DNA of 64,000 nt from contig AP018318.1 in NCBI GenBank assembly GCA_003990705.1, positions 372,001 through 436,000 on the forward strand, in the 5' to 3' direction. The position numbers and the translations under genes are program-made. Source of the stretch: Nostoc sp. HK-01. Lineage in GTDB: Bacteria > Cyanobacteriota > Cyanobacteriia > Cyanobacteriales > Nostocaceae. The notes below the pieces were generated by a model that ran no database searches, had not been told where the DNA came from, and was given only the letters and a program-made list of their open reading frames with translations. Positions within the stretch are counted from its first letter, which is position 1, and every line of letters starts with the position of its first letter. This document shows, one piece after another, positions 9,001 through 16,370 of this stretch.

Positions 9001-10689
9001 TACCAACAGGCGTTAACAATTCAAACACCTACAGAAGTTACAGGTGGTGGTTGGGGTATTTATGCTGGGTTAGGTCGTACTTACGCTGATTTAAATCAAC
9101 CAAATGTGGCAATTACTTACTACAAACAATCTGTCAATGGAATTGAACAAGTCCGTCGTAATATTGAAGGATTACCACCACAGTTACAAGCATCTTTCTT
9201 GCAAACAAAGATTGATTTTGGCAAAGTCACCACCTCTGATATTTATCGCCAACTGGCAAATTTATTACTAGCTCAAGGTAGAGGAAAAGAAGCAACACAG
9301 GTTTTAGAATTACTGAAGATTCAAGAAATTAAAGATTTTGCCACTACTAGCATTTCTCCAACAGAGAAACCAAAAGTTACTTTAAATCCAGAAGAGACAA
9401 AAATTGCTACGCCTAATCAATCAATTGTTGCTTTAGCAAAACAAATTAGCGAATGCGAAAAAAATAACTGTAAGGATAAAACGAAACTCAACGATAAACT
9501 GACAAACGTAGTTGCAGAGTTTAATCAAGAGTTAGCAAAAATCGACATAGAAATTAGAGAACGTCTAGCAAAAGATCCTGGTGCATTCCGTCCCGATAGT
9601 CCGAAAGTTTTAGAAATAGTCAAATCACAACCGGGTACAGTGATGATTTACCCCTTGGTGCTAGAAGATAAACTTTGGCTATTGCTATATTCTGGTGATG
9701 CTGCTAAAAAGTTTGAAGTCAAAGTTGGGCGAGAAGAATTAGGAAATACAGTCAAAGAATTTCGGCGGTTAATCGGACGATGCCAAAATATTGATTGTGA
9801 TGTTAAAGATATTTCGCAAATTCAGTCAGTTAGCCAAAAACTTTATACCTGGTTAATTAAACCATTAGAAGCAGAACTAAAAGAAAATAAAGTAAAAAAT
9901 CTCGTGTTTGCGCTTGATAGGGTAACACGTTATATCCCTATGAGTGCTTTGTTTGATGGTCAGAAATATTTAATTGAGAATTATACTGTCTACAATGTTT
10001 TATCCGCAGATTTAACAGATACTACGGCTACCTTACCCGCAGGAACGCAAAATATTTCAGTTTTAGCAATGGGAGTTTCACAAGCGGTAGGTGATTTTCC
10101 CGCGCTAGAAAATGTCCCTACAGAGTTGAATGCAATTGTTAAAACTAAGAATAATCAACAAGGTATATATCCAGGACAAGAGTTCCTCAATAATGCTTTT
10201 GATTTTCGGACTCTGCGCGACCATCTCACAGGTTATAAGATTTTACATCTTGCTACTCATGGTGAATTTGTTCCTGATAGCAAAGATGCTTCGTATTTGT
10301 TGTTAGGAAATGGCGAAAAACTCGCAATTCCTCAAATTCAAACTTTAACAGGGTTAAGCAATATTAATTTAGTTGTTTTATCTGCTTGTCAAACAGCCCT
10401 TGCAGGCTCTCGTCAAGATGGAGTAGAAATTGCTAGTGTTGCATATTCTTTTCTGAATCGAGGTGCAAAGGCAGTAATAGCTTCTTTGTGGCAAGTAAAC
10501 GATCGCAGCACCAGTTTACTTATGCAGCAATTTTACAGCAATCTAGCCAATAAAAATCACCCGACAAAAGCTGAAGCTTTACGCCAAGCACAATTAACTT
10601 TACTACATAGTCATTCTAGTACTACAGAAAATAATTATCCTCACCCTTATTACTGGTCGCCGTTTATTTTAATTGGTAATGGGTTGTAA
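6079..10689 (+). CDS. Very large TPR-repeat protein with C-terminal CHAT protease domain
   Basis: 1536 aa. An N-terminal hydrophobic segment (about residues 8-25) suggests export or membrane anchoring. Residues ~45-1020 are a continuous series of some two dozen TPR units of the 40-residue Tpr_12 type (repeating xALELxQQALxIxRQIKD...). The C-terminal ~400 residues form a CHAT (caspase-like) domain with a His in LATHGEF (H1394) and a Cys in LSACQTA (C1437), plus the typical YYWSPFILIG end. CHAT proteins can be proteases, as in TPR-CHAT/Craspase; Nostoc species carry many uncharacterised copies. It is not next to a type III-E CRISPR effector. Its last 40 bp overlap the hydrolase on the opposite strand. 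Confidence 0.93.
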   Translation: MRHNSKSFTVTTLILSLFCPIGLSANNVLIKQTLAQTVTQPNRKAQADKLYQQGVQQYRRGYYDDAVKSYEQALAIYRQLDDKKGVGQTLNNLGLVYNLIFQYQKALELLQQALAIRQQIKDRTGEGETLDNLGATYFNLDQNEQALETLQQALVIRREVKDKAGEGVTLSRIGLTYSYLKQQPKALEILQQALKIHQEIGDTFQEEYTLSRLGIVYKNMSNYSRALEWFNKALAASRKVGNRAFEGRLLYFIGLTYSNQKKDAIALDSYRQSLAVQREIKDKTIQLNTLKLIISQYLVIATNANVSGITSQAKDISNQTIKLAEEALVIAKELNKPDQEADALRALGSAYQYLGDNQKAIELLQQSIKIARQIKALDTEHSALSNLASIYSNQGENRKVIELRQRELEIYREQKDTANEVSVLLTICSTYNVLTDYQKAIEACQQALVKSKDIKITELPPTIQDYALSYPASALQVLTLIYKNLGEYEKALDFAKQSLSAVQNLHRPKLEADALIYLGYVYQDLQDFPKAIEVTQQALDITRQIKEPKLEADALEQLSGIYIRKGNYNSAIELAQQMLTIGKQLQNSGIEADALDKLSEIYLKQGNYQKALELRQQQLVIFQKSNKRSYQIATLSKFSDIYLLLGDTQKAIEVANQALTIARQLKAPEYEMQPLTRISRAYNTQGEYEQAIKYAQQHLVIAQKSQNFVNIALASLNLSNAYDSLGEYNKVIAIAEPGLLYTKKSHIRPLEAQSLLYLSIAYTSIGNYQKSKELVEQSLAIIREIKDSSLEAQALASLGNIYRNIQAYPQALELSQQSLQIAQAIKSPASEVYALANLGDTYSNLGAYQKSNDFYQQLVVKQRQLKNRNGEAFALLAIADNYYNTGEAQKTVDFAQQSLAILKQTKKPAWEIIPHRTLSLAYGELGNDQQAMQEIQTVLAFARKVQNPVYEKDALNLLGDLHRKFGRKQQAITAYQQALTIQTPTEVTGGGWGIYAGLGRTYADLNQPNVAITYYKQSVNGIEQVRRNIEGLPPQLQASFLQTKIDFGKVTTSDIYRQLANLLLAQGRGKEATQVLELLKIQEIKDFATTSISPTEKPKVTLNPEETKIATPNQSIVALAKQISECEKNNCKDKTKLNDKLTNVVAEFNQELAKIDIEIRERLAKDPGAFRPDSPKVLEIVKSQPGTVMIYPLVLEDKLWLLLYSGDAAKKFEVKVGREELGNTVKEFRRLIGRCQNIDCDVKDISQIQSVSQKLYTWLIKPLEAELKENKVKNLVFALDRVTRYIPMSALFDGQKYLIENYTVYNVLSADLTDTTATLPAGTQNISVLAMGVSQAVGDFPALENVPTELNAIVKTKNNQQGIYPGQEFLNNAFDFRTLRDHLTGYKILHLATHGEFVPDSKDASYLLLGNGEKLAIPQIQTLTGLSNINLVVLSACQTALAGSRQDGVEIASVAYSFLNRGAKAVIASLWQVNDRSTSLLMQQFYSNLANKNHPTKAEALRQAQLTLLHSHSSTTENNYPHPYYWSPFILIGNGL

Positions 10690-12365
10690 TCGTATTGATT
10701 GATAGCCTGAGATAATTCAACTGGGCTGAGAGACTGAACCAGATTTAACCCTAAAATTAAACTAGAAATTTTTTGGGCGTAAGCAGGATGGAGATATGAA
10801 AGATATTGTGGCTTTTTAGCAATATAAGTTTGAAAAAACGGCACGCTGAAAGCATTTATGTAACGCCGTGTTTGCAAAACATCACCAACGATATCAGTAG
10901 GTAATGGGATTTGTCCAGATGTGGAATTTCCACCGCCAATAGCAGAGAAGTGAGTTCCACCGACAAGGGTGACAAGATACTTTTGGGAATTGCTAAACCA
11001 AGCAAAAGGTAAAATTTGCTCAAATATAGCGGGTGCGACAATATCATTGCTACTAGCAAAAATCATCACTGGTATTTTGATTTGGCTTAAACTAGCCTTG
11101 CCAAAAATCGAACTTGTTACTGGGTTAATGGCGATCGCAGCTTTAATGCGATTATCTTGTAAATTATAATTAGCAGATTGGTTTGGTATTGCCAAAGCGC
11201 GACATTGAAATAATAAAGACATATTCCAAGTTTGATGCAGCGCTTTAGTTGTACAATCTTGTTTTAACTGAGCAAAATTAATTTTCGCACCTGCTAAAGC
11301 CAGCGCTGTGTAACCACCTAAAGAATGACCAACAACACCAATTTGTTGTAAGTTAAGTTTACCTTTAATTCGAGTATCTGATTTGTTACCTTTTTCTAGC
11401 TGACCCAAGATATATTTAATATCTAAAGGGCGATTTTGAAATTCATCGGGTGTAAATAATTCTGTTTCTTGTACTTGAATTAGCGATCGCAATTGTTGCG
11501 TATTACTCTCTGGATGCTGGGGAACAACCACCGCAAACCCATAAGAAGCTAGATGTGTGGCTAAATATTGAAAGTTACTATTATCTGTACCCAAACCATG
11601 CGAAATTACAATTAGTGGTGCAGGAAGCAGCAGATTAGGAAGATAAATATCAGTTAATAATGGGCGGTTACGGGTTGAGTCAAAATAATTTAATGTATAT
11701 TTTTGTGATTTTAAACTTCCTGGTTTTTGCAAATCTGCTAGTTGTGAAAAATTGCTAGGTTTTGGGATTGTGATAGCTTCTAGATTAGACCTTTGAGTAA
11801 CTGTTGCGATCGCTTGATTAGTCGCCTTTACTAAATTTTCTAGTTCTGTCGCTATATTTAAGCTACTTTCTAAATCAATCCGAATATTCTTAGCCGGATA
11901 CTTGCGTAACAGATTTAATAACGTTAAACCATCTGGTTCTGCAACAGCCAAAATTAATGCCGAACGCATCTCTTCTAATATCGGTTGCGTTTGCGGTGCT
12001 TTATTGTGAATTACTTCTATAAAACGCCTAACTAAAAATTCTCCTTGTGGTGTCGAGAGAAATTGCGATACTACCGCCGGACTAGATTTTACAGGAGTAA
12101 TTAAAATTCGTTGTAATTCTTGAAATTGTTTTGCAGGAATATACTTTTGATAAGTCGCTAATTCATCATTAATTACACCTTTTTTAGCATAATTTTCTAA
12201 CGCAGCAACAGAAACAGAAAATTCTACAGATGAATAGGAAATATAAACTCGTTCTGCTGCTTTTACAGATTGATTAATTCCCAATATTAGTAACAATGTT
12301 GATATAAATAACAAGAGCGATTTGCTTTTCAGGGTGCTAAACCAATTACTCAATAAACTATTCAT
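10650..12365 (-). CDS. DUF1400 alpha/beta hydrolase
   Basis: 571 aa. It begins with a signal sequence ending near KAAERVYISYSSVEFSV. The DUF1400 domain of cyanobacterial lipases/esterases follows (about residues 40-190), then an alpha/beta hydrolase domain with the oxyanion segment ISHGLGTD (~254) and nucleophile elbow GHSLGG (Ser348). A candidate Asp is in FASSNDIVAP and the His is in GGTHFS. The likely product is an exported esterase or lipase-like enzyme; the substrate is unknown. Its 3' end overlaps the last 40 bp of the TPR-CHAT gene tail to tail, so transcripts of the two genes would be antisense there. Confidence 0.92.
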   Translation of the reverse strand: MNSLLSNWFSTLKSKSLLLFISTLLLILGINQSVKAAERVYISYSSVEFSVSVAALENYAKKGVINDELATYQKYIPAKQFQELQRILITPVKSSPAVVSQFLSTPQGEFLVRRFIEVIHNKAPQTQPILEEMRSALILAVAEPDGLTLLNLLRKYPAKNIRIDLESSLNIATELENLVKATNQAIATVTQRSNLEAITIPKPSNFSQLADLQKPGSLKSQKYTLNYFDSTRNRPLLTDIYLPNLLLPAPLIVISHGLGTDNSNFQYLATHLASYGFAVVVPQHPESNTQQLRSLIQVQETELFTPDEFQNRPLDIKYILGQLEKGNKSDTRIKGKLNLQQIGVVGHSLGGYTALALAGAKINFAQLKQDCTTKALHQTWNMSLLFQCRALAIPNQSANYNLQDNRIKAAIAINPVTSSIFGKASLSQIKIPVMIFASSNDIVAPAIFEQILPFAWFSNSQKYLVTLVGGTHFSAIGGGNSTSGQIPLPTDIVGDVLQTRRYINAFSVPFFQTYIAKKPQYLSYLHPAYAQKISSLILGLNLVQSLSPVELSQAINQYDYNPLPIKINGDQ

Positions 12366-12547
12366 CGCTCAACTTTATTGGTGATATTGTTTCACTGGAT
12401 GTTGGCTTTGGTATTGATTAACGCACCCTATTAATAATCTCAGTTTTTAAGCTTGTAGGGGTAATTACGAACAAGACATACTCGCAGAAATCATAACAAA
12501 TAAGCAATTACTCTGCATCGGTATAGGTGATGTAGTTTTGCATTAAA

Positions 12548-13474
12548 TTATTCAACTCTTTTCCCCAAAGCGATCGCCATCGAACCAGCTACTACTAAAA
12601 TAGCCCCAACCATCCCAGTAATTGTAATATTTTCCGCAGGGATTAAAGTAGGTACTAATATTGCCACTAACTCAACAGATATTAATGTCACAATCGGCGC
12701 TAAAGTTAGCACAGCACTAACACGCGATGCTTCCCAATGTTCTAATGATTCCGCAAAAGCACCATAAGCAATTAACGTATTTAAAGCACAAAAAATTAAC
12801 ATCCCCAACGGCAAATTATTCAGTTTTAAAATAGTGTCTGGTTTTGCTAAAGGTGTAAATAATAAAGCTGCACCTCCATAAATCAGCATCATGATATTGG
12901 GTGACGATAAAGATTGTAACAACTGCTTTTGTGCTAAAGCGTAAATAGCCCAAACAGATGCACCTACCACTACCAAACCACTACCAAAAATATATGTACC
13001 ATGTGCGGTAATTAAATTAGCAAGTTGGTCATGGAAAAATACCACATAACCACAAATCAGTACACCCACACCAACCCATTGACGGAGTGTATAACGTTCG
13101 TGAAAAATAACTAACCCACCTAAGCCTAATAACAAAGTTGCTAATTGAATCAGCACTTCTGCATTTGCAGGAGATGTCAACGCTAAACCCTGCATAAAAA
13201 AGAAATAATTAGCCCCTAACATCAGTGTAGCGATCGCTAACAATTTCCAAGCAGCGGCAGGTAATTGTTTTAACTTTGGTAATTCACCACGTACCCCTAA
13301 ATATACACTCAGTAGTACAAACGATACTAAAAAGCGAAACCAAATCACCGTATAGACATCAAGCGCTTGCAGGATCACCGCCAGCGCGATCGGTAAAATT
13401 CCCCACAAGAAAACAGTTAGAAGCGATAATGCCAGCCCTAAACGCCAGCGGCCAGAATTTTGATGTAATGACAT
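12548..13474 (-). CDS. EamA/DMT-family transporter
   Basis: 308 aa with about ten hydrophobic segments in two similar halves, the EamA (drug/metabolite transporter) layout. Family hallmarks include LTVFLWGILPIA in the first helix, YFFFMQGLALTSPANAEVL in the first repeat and AYGAFAESLEHWEASRVSAVLTLAPI in the second. It is an inner-membrane exporter or importer of small metabolites of unknown identity. It stands alone and diverges from the cytochrome peroxidase gene. Confidence 0.92.
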   Translation of the reverse strand: MSLHQNSGRWRLGLALSLLTVFLWGILPIALAVILQALDVYTVIWFRFLVSFVLLSVYLGVRGELPKLKQLPAAAWKLLAIATLMLGANYFFFMQGLALTSPANAEVLIQLATLLLGLGGLVIFHERYTLRQWVGVGVLICGYVVFFHDQLANLITAHGTYIFGSGLVVVGASVWAIYALAQKQLLQSLSSPNIMMLIYGGAALLFTPLAKPDTILKLNNLPLGMLIFCALNTLIAYGAFAESLEHWEASRVSAVLTLAPIVTLISVELVAILVPTLIPAENITITGMVGAILVVAGSMAIALGKRVE

Positions 13475-13722
13475 TCAGTTATGGTAACAAAACTCCAATT
13501 GCTAGAGCAGAACTCACAATAGATGGTCATTTGTAGAGAAGAAACAACACCCACAAGACAGAAGCATTTTTATACATCTATATAGTATTTACTATTCAAT
13601 TAACTTTTTTAATGTAATCTTTTTAGCTTGATAAAGTTAAAGCAATGTTAAGCGGTCAATATCAAGCTAATAGCTTACTATAAAATTTGGTTAAATCTAC
13701 TTGATGTTTTTTACTAAAAAAC

Positions 13723-15786
13723 ATGGCAATTATACCTGTCATTATTGTTGGGCTTGTGATAACGAGTCTACTTACATACTTTCTACTGACTTTCAAGGGT
13801 AGATGGCGAAACAGGCAAAAAATTAAATCTCTGCAATCTAAACGGCTGAGATTTAGGTGGCAAAAAGCGATGATCATTGGAGCGATCGCCACAGTCGCCA
13901 TCATTGCCGGAAACACTGTATCAGCACAGGTTACACCACCTTTAGTGTCCCTTAAAACAGTAACAGTTCCAGAACCTGACAACCTCACAGACTTCGTAAA
14001 AAACAAAGTCGCCGCTATTAAGTTAGGAAAAGCACTGTTTTGGGATATGCAAGTGGGGAGCGATGGTGTAACCGCCTGTGCAAGTTGTCACTTCCATGCT
14101 GGTGCTGACAATAGATCGAAAAATCAGATTTCCCCTGGATTATTACGAGTTAACGCCGATAAAACAGAAAACCCAGATACAGTTTTTGATGTTGGTGGCG
14201 CACCTAACTATCAACTCAAGCCAGAAGATTTTCCCGTCCAGACTAATGATATTGTGTCGTCCCAAGGTGTATTCAACAGCGAGTTTGTGAATGCTACGCC
14301 TGGTAATCCGGTAGATCAAGTTAACTTTTTGCCAGATCCAGTGTTTAACGTCAACGGTACAAATGTGCGCCGTGTTGAACCGCGTAACACACCAACCGTA
14401 ATTGACTCTGTATTTAACTTCCGTAACTTCTGGGACGGTAGAGCGCAGGAAATCTTCAATGGAGTAAATCAATTTGGGTTAAGAGATCCCAATGCTTATA
14501 TTTATAAAGCCACTACTCCTGGCCATCTGGAATCTGTAAAAGTTAGCCTCAACCATGCGTCGTTAGCTTCCCAAGCTGTCGGCCCGCCAATCAGTGCTTT
14601 TGAGATGTCGGCTGATGGTCGCACCTTTATAGAAATTGGTGATAAGTTTGGGGCAATTGACCATAAATCTTACAGTGTGGGCAAAGGTAAGAAACTACCC
14701 AGAGAGACGGCGAAAAAATTACTTCCCCTAAGACCACTAGCTAAACAGATAGTACATCCAGAAGATAGCGTATTAGGCACAGATAGTAGATCACCTCAAA
14801 CTGGACTGCAAACTTCAACCTATGAACAATTAATTGCCCAAGCATTTAAAAATGAATGGTGGGAATCTAATCGCGTCATCCAAGTGAATGCTAACGGTAG
14901 CAAAAATTTCAGTGATAAACCAAACGGCTCCTTACCACATAATAAGTACACACTCATGGAGTACAACTTCCCGCTGTTCTTTGGACTAGCGGTACAACTC
15001 TATGAGTCTACACTTATTGCTGACGATACACCTCTTGATCGCTTCTTAGAAGGAGACACCACTGCCCTCAACGAACAGCAGCAGCAAGGAAAACTATTAT
15101 TTGAAGGCAAAGCTCGCTGCACTACTTGTCACAATGGCGCAGAACTCACAAGAGCTTCAGTTAGTGCTGTGCGGCAACAACGTATCGGGATAATTAATAT
15201 CCCGAACCGCAGAATTGTCTTTGACAATGGCTTCTTCAATATTGGTGTAAGACCGACTCTAGAAGATGTTGGTGTTGGTGGTAATGATCCCTTTGGCAAT
15301 CCACTGTCAGAATCGCGATTATCTTTGTTAGGGACGTTTAAGCAATTGCTTGGTTCTGACCCTAATATTCTTGTTACTGCCAATGACTTATTACTTGCAG
15401 ATGGTAGTTTCAAGACACCGGGACTACGCAACATCGAACTTACAGCACCTTACTTCCATAATGGTGGCTACTTGACTTTGCAACAAGTTGTGGACTTTTA
15501 CAATCGTGGCGGAGACTTACGTCAGCAAAGCGCCCTTGCCCCATTAAATTTAACGGAACAGGAGAAAGCTCAGTTGGTGGCGTTTCTTCAAGCCTTGACT
15601 GATGAGCGAGTTCGCGATGAAAAAGCTCCTTTTGACCATCCACAATTGCTCGTTCTCAATGGACATCCAGGCGACTCTACCTCTGTCACTGACGATGGTA
15701 CAGGCAAAGCTACAGATAGCTTCCTAGAAATTCCTACTGTGGGTAAGTTTGGTGGCAATGGTACACCTAATTTCTTGGAAGATTAG
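13723..15786 (+). CDS. Di-haem cytochrome c peroxidase family protein
   Basis: 687 aa. Two CxxCH haem-binding motifs, CASCH (119-123) and CTTCH (466-470), mark the CcpA/MauG superfamily. KTPGLRNIELTAPYFHNGGY near residue 565 is the conserved C-terminal signature. The N-terminus has two hydrophobic segments (about 3-24 and 49-68, ending SAQV), so the haem part should be outside the cytoplasmic membrane or in the lumen. At 687 aa it is much longer than classical ~350-aa peroxidases. The extra sequence between the haem sites is seen in a cyanobacterial/planctomycete subgroup with less certain activity. Candidate distal ligands cannot be assigned by eye. Confidence 0.92.
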   Translation: MAIIPVIIVGLVITSLLTYFLLTFKGRWRNRQKIKSLQSKRLRFRWQKAMIIGAIATVAIIAGNTVSAQVTPPLVSLKTVTVPEPDNLTDFVKNKVAAIKLGKALFWDMQVGSDGVTACASCHFHAGADNRSKNQISPGLLRVNADKTENPDTVFDVGGAPNYQLKPEDFPVQTNDIVSSQGVFNSEFVNATPGNPVDQVNFLPDPVFNVNGTNVRRVEPRNTPTVIDSVFNFRNFWDGRAQEIFNGVNQFGLRDPNAYIYKATTPGHLESVKVSLNHASLASQAVGPPISAFEMSADGRTFIEIGDKFGAIDHKSYSVGKGKKLPRETAKKLLPLRPLAKQIVHPEDSVLGTDSRSPQTGLQTSTYEQLIAQAFKNEWWESNRVIQVNANGSKNFSDKPNGSLPHNKYTLMEYNFPLFFGLAVQLYESTLIADDTPLDRFLEGDTTALNEQQQQGKLLFEGKARCTTCHNGAELTRASVSAVRQQRIGIINIPNRRIVFDNGFFNIGVRPTLEDVGVGGNDPFGNPLSESRLSLLGTFKQLLGSDPNILVTANDLLLADGSFKTPGLRNIELTAPYFHNGGYLTLQQVVDFYNRGGDLRQQSALAPLNLTEQEKAQLVAFLQALTDERVRDEKAPFDHPQLLVLNGHPGDSTSVTDDGTGKATDSFLEIPTVGKFGGNGTPNFLED

Positions 15787-15827
15787 TAAATTAGCTAGTT
15801 TTGCAATTCACTAATATTTTCGTACTA

Positions 15828-15851
15828 CCCCTGTATGTCTACAGGGGTTTT
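15828..15851 (+). terminator. Terminator after the cytochrome peroxidase gene
   Basis: An 8-bp CCCCTGTA/TACAGGGG stem with a 4-nt loop, followed by TTTT. It lies about 40 bp after the stop. Confidence 0.85.
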
Positions 15852-16370
15852 CTGTAGAAAACGGTTGTTGAAATATTTGCATCTTTTATTACTATCTATA
15901 GAATTTAATATTAAAAAATTATTAATTTTTAATTGTCGAGTCTAGTTTCGAGATGGTAAAAGATAGAAGTATAAAGTAGTATGTATATCTTATTGACGAA
16001 AGTACTTAGTAACAGCTAAATTTCTGGCAGTGAGAGACTATATATTGAGGATAAACTTTAGTTTTAGCTTTCAAAGTTAATTATTTATCAGGAAAATTAT
16101 ATTTTTTAAAAGTTTTTGCCGAAATTGTGTATTTTTTACCATTATCTTTACTCAGCGGGTGACACAATCATACTTACTATTTATTCGCTAAGGAATTGTG
16201 AAGAAAAATAATACATAACTGCATAATATCTCTCAAAACTGAAGCCAAAAGTCTGTCAAAGAATATCAGACAACTTCAGGAATTTTTAGGTTGCTTCTAC
16301 TGATGGCAGCCAAAAATTTTATTGGTAAAAATTAAAAATTAACTCATAATCTTTATCAGGGTTAAAGTAA
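15852..16370. other. AT-rich intergenic region upstream of the metalloprotease
   Basis: About 520 bp of very AT-rich sequence with no convincing ORF. It presumably holds the promoter and long leader of the protease gene. I see no recognisable RNA or operator. Confidence 0.4.
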
